This document shows positions 1 through 10,186 of a stretch of 64,000 nucleotides of DNA, piece by piece. Position 1 is the first letter of the stretch; the number at the start of each line of letters is the position of its first letter. The stretch is taken from positions 1 through 64,000 of the forward strand of contig NZ_JADGMI010000001.1 in the NCBI RefSeq assembly GCF_015234305.1, in the 5' to 3' direction. Source of the DNA: Superficieibacter sp. 1612_C1 (GTDB lineage: Bacteria; Pseudomonadota; Gammaproteobacteria; Enterobacterales; Enterobacteriaceae). The notes under the pieces were generated by a model. It saw nothing but the letters and a program-made list of their open reading frames with translations. It was not told where the DNA came from and searched no databases. The position numbers and the translations under genes are program-made.

Positions 1-11
1 TAAACAGAATT

Positions 12-131
12 TGCCTGGCGGCAACAGCGCGGTGGTCCCACCTGACCCCATGCCGAACTCAGAAGTGAAACGCCGTAGCGCCGATGGTAGTGTGGGGTCT
101 CCCCATGCGAGAGTAGGGAACTGCCAGGCAT
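12..131 (+). rRNA. rrf: 5S ribosomal RNA
   Basis: The 120 bases match the enterobacterial 5S rRNA from memory, with complementary ends TGCCTGGC and GCCAGGCA forming helix I. It is the last rRNA of an operon whose 16S and 23S lie left of the window. A tRNA-Asp and a strong terminator follow, as in E. coli rrnH. Confidence 0.97.
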
Positions 132-183
132 CAAATTAGCAGTAAACCGGAGTGACATCCGGTCAGTGACAAAGAAATTCGGT

Positions 184-260
184 GGAGCGGTAGTTCAGTC
201 GGTTAGAATACCTGCCTGTCACGCAGGGGGTCGCGGGTTCGAGTCCCGTCCGTTCCGCCA
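184..260 (+). tRNA. aspU: tRNA-Asp (GUC), distal tRNA of the rRNA operon
   Basis: A 77-base cloverleaf with encoded CCA. The acceptor stem GGAGCGG pairs with CCGTTCC, the anticodon loop reads CTGTCAC (anticodon GTC), and the T arm contains GGTTCGAGTCC. Position after 5S and before yafC corresponds to aspU in E. coli. An identical copy lies at 7466-7542. Confidence 0.97.
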
Positions 261-266
261 CTTATT

Positions 267-300
267 AAGAGCCCTGAGTATTTACTCAGGGCTTTTTTTT
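267..300 (+). terminator. Rho-independent terminator of the rRNA/tRNA operon
   Basis: A perfect 10-bp stem (GCCCTGAGTA / TACTCAGGGC, 271-292) with a two-base loop is followed by eight T residues. It ends the rrf-tRNAAsp transcript. Confidence 0.93.
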
Positions 301-333
301 ATACTTTATTCATCCCGCCCTTTTAAACGCCTG

Positions 334-1218
334 TTAATGGCCGTACTCACTGAGAAAATCGATAAACGCTCTGATCCTCGCACTCACCGTTCTGTCGCTG
401 TAATAGACAGCATTAAGCGGCATTTCAACAGGCACGCGCTTATCTGCCAGCAGTTCTACCAGTTCCCCGCGCTCAATTTCCTTATCAATCATATAGTCAG
501 ATAAACACGCAATGCCATTACCGCTAAGGCAAAGTTGTTTAAGCGTTTCACCGCTATTGGAAGAGATGCCACAAACAATCTCATAAAGCTGTGCGTCACA
601 GCAATAAATGGGCCATGTATTCAGCGAGCCAGGCTCAGTAAAACCCAGGCAGACATGTTGTTTAAGTTCTTCCACGGTCTTTGGTTTCCCATGCCGGGAG
701 ATATAGTCCGGAGAGGCGATAATCTTGCGGTAGCTGGTCATTAATGGACGGGCGCGCAGGCTGGAGTCAGTCAGGATCCCGGCGCGGATAGCGACATCCA
801 CCTTACGTTCGATCAAATTGATAAACGTTTCTGAAGAAACCAGTGAGAGTGTGATGTCCGGATAACGTTCGCGGAAAGGTTTAATCAGCGGCATCAAATA
901 ATGCAGAAGCACGGGCGTGGCTGCATCTATACGTAATAAACCGCGCGGTGAATGTCGCGTCTCTATAATCTCATTCTCAGCCGCCGTCATTTCTTGTAAA
1001 ACCACCTGCACGCGCCGGAAATAGCGTTCTCCCTCTTCCGTCAGGCTGAGCTGGCGGGTAGTCCGGTTTAGCAGGCTTACACCGAGCTTTGCTTCCAGCT
1101 TCTTAACCGTCCGGCTGATTGCCGAGTTTGCCAGACAAAGTTGTTCAGCGGCACGGCTAAAGCTTCCGCTTTCTACAACCGCCACAAACGTCGCGATTTC
1201 ATCAGATGTTGCTTTCAT
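334..1218 (-). CDS. yafC: LysR-family transcriptional regulator YafC
   Basis: A 294-residue LysR-type regulator. The N-terminal winged HTH lies at about residues 5-65 (SFSRAAEQL, then [20 protein letters not shown]), followed by a substrate-binding domain. Sequence and context (divergent from yafD, behind the tRNA-Asp) match YafC of E. coli, which is slightly longer at its C-terminus. Targets are not known to me. In E. coli dkgB lies between the tRNA and yafC; it is absent here. Confidence 0.92.
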   Translation of the reverse strand: MKATSDEIATFVAVVESGSFSRAAEQLCLANSAISRTVKKLEAKLGVSLLNRTTRQLSLTEEGERYFRRVQVVLQEMTAAENEIIETRHSPRGLLRIDAATPVLLHYLMPLIKPFRERYPDITLSLVSSETFINLIERKVDVAIRAGILTDSSLRARPLMTSYRKIIASPDYISRHGKPKTVEELKQHVCLGFTEPGSLNTWPIYCCDAQLYEIVCGISSNSGETLKQLCLSGNGIACLSDYMIDKEIERGELVELLADKRVPVEMPLNAVYYSDRTVSARIRAFIDFLSEYGH

Positions 1219-1432
1219 TTTTGCCCCAAACGCAAAGCTATGCCGCTATTTTAGCGATCTTTGTTATTTAAACATTAACGTTTTTTGCAGGATAAAAACA
1301 TTATGTAAAGCGTCATGAGGAATCTTTTGTTTACCAAACTCATCAATCTTTCTGTCGGTTAGCGTTGAAAGTATGCGCTAAAATCCCTATAACAATAGGA
1401 GTTGTTCGTTTTCCGGACCGGGTTGTAATTGA

Positions 1433-2248
<816 letters not shown>

Positions 2249-2322
2249 AGGATGTCAGGTCTGCCGTCGGGCAGACCTGTAATGGCGCTGCCCTTTTACT
2301 CTCACTCACAAAAGGACACACC

Positions 2323-3093
2323 ATGACCACCACTACCCACCACGATCATATCAATAAACAATTTAGCTCACAGGCCGGAGCCTATCTGACCAGCGCCGTC
2401 CATGCTGCCGGTCGCGATTTGCAACAGTTGACCAGGCGTCTTGCCACTCTGCCACATGCTGAAGTGCTGGATCTGGGCTGTGGAGCAGGGCACGCCAGTT
2501 TTGCTGCCGCCAGTCAGGTCGCTCAGGTCACTGCTTATGATTTATCAGCGAGTATGCTGGAAGTGGTTGCCAGGGCCGCGCAGGAAAAAGGGCTGCATAA
2601 TATTACGACCCAACAGGGCTATGCAGAGCACTTACCTTTTAATGATGAGCGTTTTGATGTGGTAATTAGCCGCTATTCCGCCCATCACTGGCATGATGTC
2701 GGGCAGGCGCTGCGAGAAGCAAAGCGGGTCTTAAAACCGGGCGGCGTGGTGATCATTATGGATGTCATGTCTCCTGGCCACCCGGTGCGGGATATCTGGT
2801 TACAAACCGTTGAGGCGCTGCGGGATACCTCACACGTCAGAAACTACGCCAGTGGGGAATGGCTGGCGTTGGCGAATGAGGCGGGCTTTATTACGGACGG
2901 CCTGACAACTGATCGTCTGCCGCTGGAGTTCTCATCCTGGATTGCGCGGATGCGCACTCCACAGCCCTTGAGCGACGCCATACGACTGTATCAGGAGAGT
3001 GCTTCTCAGGAGGTGAAAAACTATTTTGAATTGCAGGATGACGGATCATTTACCAGCGACACCATCATGTTTGAAGCTCACAAAGCGGCATAA
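2323..3093 (+). CDS. yafE: Class I SAM-dependent methyltransferase YafE
   Basis: A 256-residue methyltransferase. Motif I is VLDLGCGAGHASF (about residues 48-60), followed by the acidic strand end TAYDLSASML and the post-motif VISRYSAHHW. It belongs to the UbiE/COQ5-like Methyltransf_11 group, but the substrate is unknown. It starts 74 bases after yafD in the same direction, behind a good AAAGGA site, so the two may be co-transcribed. A terminator shared with convergent mltD follows. Confidence 0.92.
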   Translation: MTTTTHHDHINKQFSSQAGAYLTSAVHAAGRDLQQLTRRLATLPHAEVLDLGCGAGHASFAAASQVAQVTAYDLSASMLEVVARAAQEKGLHNITTQQGYAEHLPFNDERFDVVISRYSAHHWHDVGQALREAKRVLKPGGVVIIMDVMSPGHPVRDIWLQTVEALRDTSHVRNYASGEWLALANEAGFITDGLTTDRLPLEFSSWIARMRTPQPLSDAIRLYQESASQEVKNYFELQDDGSFTSDTIMFEAHKAA

Positions 3094-3095
3094 AT

Positions 3096-3129
3096 AAAAA
3101 AGGCACCGGGGGAAACGGTGCCTTTTTTG
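3096..3129. terminator. Bidirectional terminator between yafE and mltD
   Basis: The inverted repeat AGGCACCG / CGGTGCCT (3101-3123) has an A-run on the left and a T-run on the right, so it can terminate both convergent genes. Confidence 0.9.
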
Positions 3130-3140
3130 TCGTTCTGTCA

Positions 3141-4508
3141 TCAGGAATCTGGCGTAGCACTATTTTTAACAAACAGCGTTATTCGATCGCCTGGTTGCAG
3201 ATTATCCGTATCGCTATTCCAGCGCATCACATCTTTGATGTTTACGCCGTGATGCCTTGCAATGCTGGCGAGGGAGTCGCCTTTGCGCACGCGATAGGTA
3301 ATGCTGTCGTCGTTGTTGGCCAGACGCTGTGCGCTACTACCAGCACCCACCGTCAGATTTTGACCAATTTTCAGACCTGAACCACGTAGATTATTCCACT
3401 GTTGCAAATCTTTCGACGTCACGCCAAGACGTGAAGCAATACCTGAAAGCGTATCGCCTGAGCGCACTTTATAGCTGCGGCTGGTGAGTGGCGTATTGTC
3501 AGCCAACAAACCTGGCTGGACAGCAGCGATTTCACCTGAAGCCAGAGACTCACGTAGCTGAGCGGCATGCTTTTGCGGCACCATCACATACTGAGGACCG
3601 CTGGCACCGAGGGTTGACCCCTTAACGCCTGCATTAAACGTCTTCAGCTTAGTGACAGACATACCTGCCATATCCGCCAACTGTGCCATCTCTACCGGGC
3701 TATTCAGGCGTACTCGTGCCAGTGCACGACTTTCATCGGTGCCAGGCAAGACAACACCATACCGTTTGCTGTTTTTGAGAATCTCGCTCAAGGCCAGCAT
3801 CTTAGGCACGTAAATCTTCGTTTCCTGTGGCAATGAGAGCGACCAAAAGTCCGTGGGTAAACCGCGAGCTTTATTCGCTTTGATTGCCTTCATGACCCGA
3901 CCTTCGCCGCTGTTGTAGGCCGCAACGGTTAACAACCAGTCGCCGTCAAACATGCGGTTAAGACGCTGCATCATGTCCAGTGCGGCCGTTGTTGAGGCCA
4001 CAACATCACGACGCGCATCATAATTGCGAGTCTGTTTCAAACCGTAATTGCGCCCGGTGCTCGGTATGATTTGCCAGATGCCTGCGGCATTGGCACCAGA
4101 CGTTGCGTGCGGGTTAAAAGCGCTCTCCACTATGGGTAGTAATACTAGTTCCATCGGCATGTTACGTTTCTTAACTTGCCCGGCTATCCAGTACATATAC
4201 GGCTCTGCCCGTAAAGTTACATCGTGGAGATAGCTCTTGTTCTGTAAGTACTTCTGTTTCTGATCGCGAATCCGGCTGTTTTCCGGAATCCCCATCTTTA
4301 GCTCGTCGCCGATAAAAGCCCACAAGTCCTGATCCTGCCCAGAGAATGTTCCATCGTCCATCCACCGTGCTTGACTGGTAAACTTACCTGCTTCCCCTTG
4401 ACCAGCTGCAGAAAGGCTCTGTGCGTGCTGTGTAACTTTGCCATCGTGCTGAGAAGACTGGCAACCTACAAGCAGGACAGAGGCGAATAATATCGCTTTT
4501 GCCTTCAT
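3141..4508 (-). CDS. mltD: Membrane-bound lytic murein transglycosylase D
   Basis: A 455-residue outer-membrane lipoprotein that cleaves peptidoglycan glycan strands to 1,6-anhydromuropeptides. The lipoprotein signal ends in LLVGC (Cys16). The SLT domain contains LPIVESAFNP with the catalytic Glu, AGIWQIIPSTG and AAYNSGEGRV. Two C-terminal LysM repeats (YKVRSGDTLSGIA and YRVRKGDSLASIA) bind peptidoglycan. Length matches E. coli MltD (452). It is divergent from nothing nearby and reads toward yafE. Confidence 0.96.
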   Translation of the reverse strand: MKAKAILFASVLLVGCQSSQHDGKVTQHAQSLSAAGQGEAGKFTSQARWMDDGTFSGQDQDLWAFIGDELKMGIPENSRIRDQKQKYLQNKSYLHDVTLRAEPYMYWIAGQVKKRNMPMELVLLPIVESAFNPHATSGANAAGIWQIIPSTGRNYGLKQTRNYDARRDVVASTTAALDMMQRLNRMFDGDWLLTVAAYNSGEGRVMKAIKANKARGLPTDFWSLSLPQETKIYVPKMLALSEILKNSKRYGVVLPGTDESRALARVRLNSPVEMAQLADMAGMSVTKLKTFNAGVKGSTLGASGPQYVMVPQKHAAQLRESLASGEIAAVQPGLLADNTPLTSRSYKVRSGDTLSGIASRLGVTSKDLQQWNNLRGSGLKIGQNLTVGAGSSAQRLANNDDSITYRVRKGDSLASIARHHGVNIKDVMRWNSDTDNLQPGDRITLFVKNSATPDS

Positions 4509-4578
4509 GTGTGTGTCAATAGTTGCTTAAAAGACGACCGATCATAAAGGTGAAGCTGGCAAAACACAAGTCCGAATG

Positions 4579-5334
4579 TCAGAAATTATCTTTCTTTGCC
4601 CTTAACCAGGCAAAACGTTGTTCAGGTTGTTGCAAATTTGTTTCTTCTGAAATTACTTTAATTAAATCAATGTCATCAGTTCGTAAAAATAAATTTATCT
4701 GGCGCTCATTTTTCAGAATAACCGGAAGTGTCATCTGTTTCTTCGCGCGTAACCCTTTAACTTTAAGGTAATAATCATTTATGAACGAATCGTGCTGAAG
4801 GATACTTTTGGCAAACTCCATGTTTGATAAAGTATATTCATGTGCGCAACAAATAACCGTGTCTTCCGGTAATGCGTTAATCTTTTGAAAGGATTGATAC
4901 ATTTGTGCAGGAGTGCCTTCAAACAGGCGTCCGCAACCGCCAGAAAACAGTGTGTCGCCGCAAAAAAGGTAAGGATTATTGAAGAAACAAACATGGCCCG
5001 CGGTATGTCCAGGCGTAGCAAAAATAGTAAATTCGCTGCCCAAAACAGAGATCTTGTCGCCATCATTAACACGCCGGGTGGTTCCTTTATTTAGCGTCTC
5101 TTGTGGCCCATATACCGCTATATCCGGATAATGCTGGACGATTTCCTTCACGCCACCCGTATGATCGTTATGATGATGCGTCAAAAAGATTGCCGCTGGC
5201 TGCCACTTATTTTGCGCCAGAGCGTCCAGAACCGGACGGGCTTCTCCGGGATCCACAATGATACAACGATCGTTATCATCGCTTAATATCCAGATGTAGT
5301 TGTCCTGAAATGCGGGAATACTGTTAAGATTCAT
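4579..5334 (-). CDS. gloB: Hydroxyacylglutathione hydrolase (glyoxalase II)
   Basis: A 251-residue metallo-beta-lactamase-fold enzyme hydrolysing S-D-lactoylglutathione to D-lactate and glutathione, the second step of methylglyoxal detoxification. The binuclear metal motif [10 protein letters not shown] and downstream ligands GHTAGH and CGDTLF are present. The start MNLNSIPAF at 5334 gives the standard length; the frame stays open upstream into the divergent yafS start region. yafS begins 32 bases away on the other strand, so their promoters overlap. Confidence 0.96.
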   Translation of the reverse strand: MNLNSIPAFQDNYIWILSDDNDRCIIVDPGEARPVLDALAQNKWQPAAIFLTHHHNDHTGGVKEIVQHYPDIAVYGPQETLNKGTTRRVNDGDKISVLGSEFTIFATPGHTAGHVCFFNNPYLFCGDTLFSGGCGRLFEGTPAQMYQSFQKINALPEDTVICCAHEYTLSNMEFAKSILQHDSFINDYYLKVKGLRAKKQMTLPVILKNERQINLFLRTDDIDLIKVISEETNLQQPEQRFAWLRAKKDNF

Positions 5335-5366
5335 AATGACCTCATAAAGCGAAGCGGAAGAGTGTG

Positions 5367-6083
5367 ATGAAACCGGCAAGGATTTCCCAGACAGCGCCAT
5401 CCCCTAATCGCTGGAGCGAACTGCCCAGGGGGGAATACTATCGTGAGGCCCTGGAGCATCAGCTTAAACCGTGGCTGGCAAAAATGTATGGATTTCACTT
5501 GCTTAAAGTCGGCAATTTAAGCGCAGAAATCAATACTGATGCTTGTGCCATCTCCCATCAGGTTAATGTCTCGTTAAGCGGCGAACCGATGCAGGTCAAA
5601 GCCGATCCCTTGCATCTGCCGTTTGCTGAGAAATCGATCGATGCCTGCCTGTTGGCGCATACGTTGCCCTGGTGTCAGGATCCACATCAACTACTTCGCG
5701 AAGCCGATCGCGTACTCATCGATGATGGCTGGCTTATCATCACGGGCTTTAACCCGCTGAGCCTGATGGGATTGCGTAAGCTTGTACCGTTTATGCGAAA
5801 AAGGCCGCCGTCGAATAGCCGTATGTTTACCCTGATGCGCCAGATGGACTGGTTAACGCTACTTAATTTTGAAGTAATGCATTATAGCCGCTTTCAGGTT
5901 TTACCGTGGACGCGGCAGGGCGGGAAGTTACTAAGTACGCATCTTCCCGCGCTGGGATGCCTGCAAGTGATTGTGGCCCGTAAACGTACCATCCCGCTTA
6001 CCCTCAATCCCATGAAACAGAGTAAAGCTAAGCGGCCGATAAGACAGGCCGTAGGCGCTACCAGGCAATATCGTAAGCCCTGA
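5367..6083 (+). CDS. yafS: Putative SAM-dependent methyltransferase YafS
   Basis: A 238-residue methyltransferase-like protein with the late motif HLPFADKS-type segment ([19 protein letters not shown]) and [21 protein letters not shown], typical of Methyltransf_11. The glycine-rich motif I is degenerate, as in the E. coli homologue. It is divergent from gloB and ends two bases before the 3' end of convergent rnhA. Function unknown. Confidence 0.9.
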   Translation: MKPARISQTAPSPNRWSELPRGEYYREALEHQLKPWLAKMYGFHLLKVGNLSAEINTDACAISHQVNVSLSGEPMQVKADPLHLPFAEKSIDACLLAHTLPWCQDPHQLLREADRVLIDDGWLIITGFNPLSLMGLRKLVPFMRKRPPSNSRMFTLMRQMDWLTLLNFEVMHYSRFQVLPWTRQGGKLLSTHLPALGCLQVIVARKRTIPLTLNPMKQSKAKRPIRQAVGATRQYRKP

Positions 6084-6085
6084 GG

Positions 6086-6553
6086 TCAGGCATCAGGCTG
6101 ATAGCCGATGTCCTCCTGAGTGGGATGCGATGCCGCCGTACGTGCCAGTTCATCACAGCGTTCATTCTCGGGATGTCCGGCATGTCCTTTCACCCATTCC
6201 CAGCGGATTTGATGTTGCCCGAGCGCGGCATCGAGTCGCTTCCAGAGATCGACATTTTTAACCGGCTTTTTCTCTGCCGTCTTCCAGCCGCGTTTTTTCC
6301 AGTTGTGGATCCACTGGGTAATCCCCTGACGGACATACTGGCTATCAGTGCTCAGAACCACTTCACAATGTTCTTTTAAGGCTTCCAGCGCCACGATTGC
6401 CGCCATCAGCTCCATACGATTATTGGTGGTCAAACGATAGCCTTCGCTAAAGGTTTTTTCAGCCTGTTGATAGCGTAGAATAGCGCCATAGCCGCCCGGT
6501 CCTGGATTGCCGAGGCAAGAACCATCGGTGAAAACTTCTACCTTTTTTAGCAT
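6086..6553 (-). CDS. rnhA: Ribonuclease HI
   Basis: A 155-residue enzyme that cleaves the RNA strand of RNA:DNA hybrids. All four catalytic carboxylates are visible: Asp10 (FTDGSC), Glu48 (NNRMELM), Asp70 (STDSQYV) and Asp134 (NERCDEL). The start MLKKVEVF at 6553 gives the E. coli length; an open 14-codon extension upstream is ignored. It shares a short divergent promoter region with dnaQ, as in E. coli. Confidence 0.97.
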   Translation of the reverse strand: MLKKVEVFTDGSCLGNPGPGGYGAILRYQQAEKTFSEGYRLTTNNRMELMAAIVALEALKEHCEVVLSTDSQYVRQGITQWIHNWKKRGWKTAEKKPVKNVDLWKRLDAALGQHQIRWEWVKGHAGHPENERCDELARTAASHPTQEDIGYQPDA

Positions 6554-6606
6554 CTCTGGTAGACTTCCTGTGATTAAAAACGACAAGTCTGACACAAATG
6601 AACGAT

Positions 6607-7335
6607 ATGAGCACTGCTATTACACGACAGATCGTCCTCGATACCGAAACAACCGGTATGAACCAAATTGGCGTTCATTATGAAGGCCATAAGATCATTG
6701 AGATCGGTGCCGTTGAAGTGATCAACCGCCGTCTGACCGGTAATAACTTTCATGTCTATCTGAAACCGGACCGGCTGGTGGATCCGGAAGCGTTCGGCGT
6801 TCACGGTATTGCCGATGAGTTTTTGCTTGATAAACCCACCTTCGCCGACGTCGCGGATGAGTTCCTTGATTACATTCGCGGCGCTGAGCTGGTCATTCAT
6901 AACGCATCGTTTGATATCGGTTTTATGGATTATGAATTCAGTAAGCTGAATCGCGGGATTCCAAAAACAGATACGTTTTGTAAAGTGACCGACAGCCTGG
7001 CGCTGGCGAGGAGAATGTTCCCCGGCAAACGTAACAGCCTTGACGCGCTATGCTCACGTTATGAAATAGATAACAGTAAGCGAACCCTCCACGGGGCACT
7101 GCTTGACTCCCAGATCCTCGCCGATGTTTATCTGATGATGACCGGCGGCCAGACCTCCATAGCCTTCGCCATGGAAGGAGAGAGCAAGCAGCAGGTCGAT
7201 ACCGGTATTCAACGTATCGTTCGTGCGGCCAGCAAATTACGGGTTATTTCTGCCAGTGATGAAGAGCAGGCCGAGCATGAATCACGGCTGGATTTAGTGC
7301 AGAAAAAAGGTGGCAGCTGTCTCTGGCGCGCCTGA
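6607..7335 (+). CDS. dnaQ: DNA polymerase III epsilon subunit (3'-5' proofreading exonuclease)
   Basis: The proofreading exonuclease of the replicative polymerase, 242 residues from MSTAITRQ. DEDDh motifs are Exo I DTETTG, Exo [11 protein letters not shown], and Exo III with HGALLDS. The C-terminal [11 protein letters not shown] tail for the alpha-subunit contact is intact. An ATG three codons upstream (6598, MND) is also in frame; I chose the start homologous to E. coli. Divergent from rnhA. Confidence 0.96.
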   Translation: MSTAITRQIVLDTETTGMNQIGVHYEGHKIIEIGAVEVINRRLTGNNFHVYLKPDRLVDPEAFGVHGIADEFLLDKPTFADVADEFLDYIRGAELVIHNASFDIGFMDYEFSKLNRGIPKTDTFCKVTDSLALARRMFPGKRNSLDALCSRYEIDNSKRTLHGALLDSQILADVYLMMTGGQTSIAFAMEGESKQQVDTGIQRIVRAASKLRVISASDEEQAEHESRLDLVQKKGGSCLWRA

Positions 7336-7465
7336 TAAGCCGGAAGATGCTGATTAAACCATCGTCCGGGCGATTTTTGCAGCAAACAATTCAAAACGTG
7401 AGAAAAACCGTTGACGATCTGAGAGGCACACCGTACTATTCGCAACGTTCCCAAGGGAACACAGC

Positions 7466-7542
7466 GGAGCGGTAGTTCAGTCGGTTAGAATACCTGCCTG
7501 TCACGCAGGGGGTCGCGGGTTCGAGTCCCGTCCGTTCCGCCA
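7466..7542 (+). tRNA. aspV: tRNA-Asp (GUC), second copy
   Basis: A 77-base tRNA identical to the one at 184-260, anticodon GTC, with encoded CCA. The dnaQ-tRNA-yafT order corresponds to aspV in E. coli, a frequent insertion point for T6SS/Rhs islands. I saw no repeat of its 3' end within the window, so no att-bounded element can be drawn from it. Confidence 0.97.
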
Positions 7543-7581
7543 CTATTCAGTTTTCGGGAGTTCCAGAACGTCCGAAAGAGT

Positions 7582-7620
7582 GAAAAAAAGGTATCGCTAT
7601 CAATGCGATACCTTTTTTTT
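7582..7620 (+). terminator. Rho-independent terminator after tRNA-Asp
   Basis: The stem AGGTATCGC / GCGATACCT (7589-7613) has a seven-base loop, with an A-run before and eight T residues after. Confidence 0.92.
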
Positions 7621-8239
7621 CGTCTGTATGTGTCTCTCCCGATTCCCGGGGATCGGCCACAAATGGTTTATGGAATGGTGCACAGGCCAGAAAGGCAAAT
7701 GTCACAGGCTTTTTTTAATTGATGGCTGATAAATAAAGATGTATTCAAGTATTGGCGTCGTTCCCGTTGCTCGATATTGACGACAACTGAAGCAATAAAC
7801 GATGGTATGACTCGCCGCCTGCTTACTGCCCTCGGTGTAAAAGGCAGAGCCTTCTGATTATGATCTGGGCCATGGGCTGAAGCTCTCTATCAGAACCATC
7901 AGTAAAAAATTAGCGTTTTCATTATCAGCATTCGGATTCAACTTATGTAATTTTGATGTTTAAAATTTATTTATAGAGTGGGTTGGTTAAATCTGATATT
8001 ACATATAATGGCGGCAGTATTTTTTACTACTTGTTTATGGGGTGGTGATAATAAATTAATAAACCAGAAAAAATAAAAAAACACTCTACATCATTTTTAT
8101 TTATGATGCTTATATTTCATTTGATTGTCATAAGATATATGAATGGTTTATTTTTTCCATATTACATGAAAATAGCGGTATAATGATTATCAGATTTGGG
8201 AGTGTTGATCCTATATAATACGAAGATAAGGACTCATCT
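7621..8239. other. AT-rich gene-free stretch between tRNA-Asp and yafT
   Basis: About 620 bases with no convincing reading frame on either strand. Composition shifts from near average to strongly AT-rich after about 7900. The last 60 bases include the yafT promoter region and an AGATAAGGA ribosome site. No inverted repeats ending at the tRNA were seen. Confidence 0.6.
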
Positions 8240-9049
8240 ATGAATATGAAGCCGCTGTCCGTTGTAATTTGCATCCTTTTACTGGCCGGATGTTCAAAAT
8301 CATCATCTATTGATGGCAGGAAAACAGGAGCGGCTACACCGCGTATGGATGCGATTTCCACTTCCACATCACAGCTTACCGACCGGGATGTTTTTGGTGA
8401 TGAGCTTACGCTGGATATTACGGAAGAAGATATTGAGAATGCGGTGGAGGAAGCCTCAAATGGGTTTGAGATCCCGCAGAATTCTGCCATTATTCTGGTG
8501 GAGTCAGGAGCACGCGCACCTGATGTTATTATGCAGAAGGAAATGCAGCGATATTACCGGGTTTCCACTTTCTCAGGCATTCCTGTCGCCAGGAAAAAAC
8601 GGGCGGTTCAACCGGTAACACCTGTAAAGGAAACAGACAGCGACACGGAAAATTTTTCAGATAGCAAAAGCGGTGTAATCAACGCCAATTATATGCAGGC
8701 GCTGCGATACATCGGTGCAAAGGGAAGGCAAAAAACCATTGTGGTTTACTGGAGCGAACTGGAATCCGGAAAATATAATGCTGCCACAAAAGAGGTGGTC
8801 TGGAAAAAGTATATGGGTGGAAATATTTCTGGATCATCACTGCGCTATCTGATCCGGTTTGCCCTGGTAGATGTTGCGACCGGGGAATGGGCAATGTATT
8901 CACCGGTTAATACAGAATTGATGGCTGTTCCATTGACCGGAAAAGCAGATGAAAAAAAGGATATGACAGAGCAGCAAATTGCAGATCTGAAAAAGCAAAC
9001 CTGTAAGATGGTGGTTGAGGATTTAGTAAATCGATATAGCAGTAAATAG
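8240..9049 (+). CDS. yafT: Lipoprotein YafT
   Basis: A 269-residue predicted lipoprotein of unknown function, homologous to E. coli YafT in the same place after aspV. The signal MNMKPLSVVICILLLAGC has a lipobox LAGC with Cys18 as the likely lipidated residue. The mature part begins with a low-complexity Ser-rich stretch, followed by a mixed region with DLVNRYSSK at the end. It has a good AAGGACT ribosome site. It is the last backbone gene before the Rhs/T6SS island. Confidence 0.85.
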   Translation: MNMKPLSVVICILLLAGCSKSSSIDGRKTGAATPRMDAISTSTSQLTDRDVFGDELTLDITEEDIENAVEEASNGFEIPQNSAIILVESGARAPDVIMQKEMQRYYRVSTFSGIPVARKKRAVQPVTPVKETDSDTENFSDSKSGVINANYMQALRYIGAKGRQKTIVVYWSELESGKYNAATKEVVWKKYMGGNISGSSLRYLIRFALVDVATGEWAMYSPVNTELMAVPLTGKADEKKDMTEQQIADLKKQTCKMVVEDLVNRYSSK

Positions 9050-9349
9050 TATTACATTATTTATGTATCAGCAGGGTTGCCGCAAATGAACTGTGGCGGC
9101 AACCAGAGTAGAGATAATTAAACTATTTTATTCTGGATACACCAGTAGAGTGTTTTTTGTGATAGCTATCATTAACGCAAAACGACTTGTCCGATAAAAA
9201 TAAAAATGTCAGATTAAAAGAAATCCATTTCTTTCTGTTTTTATTGAGTATTAGTGAGCCAGAAATTGAATGTATATGATGCGATACTAAACTCACTTTA
9301 TTTTCTGAATACCAGATATTAACAATAGATTTGAGTATAAATCATAAAA

Positions 9350-9718
9350 TTATTTATGGCTTTTATTTTCTATCAGCGTCTTTTTATACTCGTCATATAT
9401 TGTAATGGTATCATCATAGACAGTTAGTCTTGCTGAATAATCTTTGTTATTCTTGTATTTGTTTTTCATTGCGGATAGTTTGTGTTCAATATTTGAGCAA
9501 TTTTCTTTAATAACACTTTCAACAATTTTGTAAGTTGTTTCTTCTAAGCGTGGGTCAAAGTCACTTACCCAAAGCTCGCAAGCATCAGCACTTTCAAAAA
9601 AATCCTGAAGATCTTGTGGCATTTTTTCTATAATAACTTTATCCACCGCAAATAATAAACTAGAGTGTAAGGTAAATAATATCATTAAAATAATTTTGAA
9701 TAAATACTTGTTATTCAT
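9350..9718 (-). CDS. Small secreted protein, candidate T6SS immunity
   Basis: A 122-residue protein I do not recognise. An N-terminal signal peptide (hydrophobic residues 7-24, probable cleavage after LLFA) implies a periplasmic location. The mature part is charged, helical and has two cysteines (ADACELW and KENCSNI). An AGGA site lies seven bases before the ATG. It is the last gene of an hcp-effector-lprI-like-this unit on the minus strand, so a role in protecting the producer's periplasm is inferred from position only. Confidence 0.6.
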   Translation of the reverse strand: MNNKYLFKIILMILFTLHSSLLFAVDKVIIEKMPQDLQDFFESADACELWVSDFDPRLEETTYKIVESVIKENCSNIEHKLSAMKNKYKNNKDYSARLTVYDDTITIYDEYKKTLIENKSHK

Positions 9719-9727
9719 GACGTCATC

Positions 9728-10168
9728 CTAGATGGTGTTTTTAATCCATTGTATTTGTGATAGATTCATATTAGTTTTACAATATAGTGACGAAATTGAG
9801 GGGCGATAGCCAGGAAGCGCTCCATCACTTTGTGAGGCGTATTTACATTGTTTTTCGCGATAAAGAATAAATGAGCGATGCAGTTCCGGAAATGTTATTC
9901 TTGCTATATGAATATAAGGTTCGTAATCAATCGAGCCATCTTCATTAAGCCCTCTCGCTCCTTCAGTATCATATTGCTCTAGTCTTTTTTCTGCGCTGTC
10001 TTCCTCATGTTTTAACGCCAAAACGCTCTGCTGATATTTGTCCATAAGACACCAGTAAACTTTATCTTGCTGTATTAATAGGTCGTATGAACAATCAGAT
10101 ATTTTTATATCGTGTGCGTTTGCAATATTACATAACAATAATAAAGAAAAATATTTTTTTAGTTTCAT
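9728..10168 (-). CDS. LprI-like periplasmic protein, candidate immunity to the muramidase effector
   Basis: A 146-residue protein with a signal peptide (MKLKKYFSLLLLCNIANA, cleavage near Ala18) and several cysteines. The pattern C-x-Y-Q-rich helical segment (YQQSVLALKHEEDSAEKRL, then FPELHRSFILYREKQCKYAS) resembles DUF1311/lysozyme-inhibitor LprI proteins. Such proteins can block muramidases. The start at 10168 is preferred because AAGGA lies six bases upstream. It lies 18 bases downstream of the effector, so neutralising it is the natural inference. Confidence 0.65.
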   Translation of the reverse strand: MKLKKYFSLLLLCNIANAHDIKISDCSYDLLIQQDKVYWCLMDKYQQSVLALKHEEDSAEKRLEQYDTEGARGLNEDGSIDYEPYIHIARITFPELHRSFILYREKQCKYASQSDGALPGYRPSISSLYCKTNMNLSQIQWIKNTI

Positions 10169-10186
10169 TTGCATTCCTTAAATGAA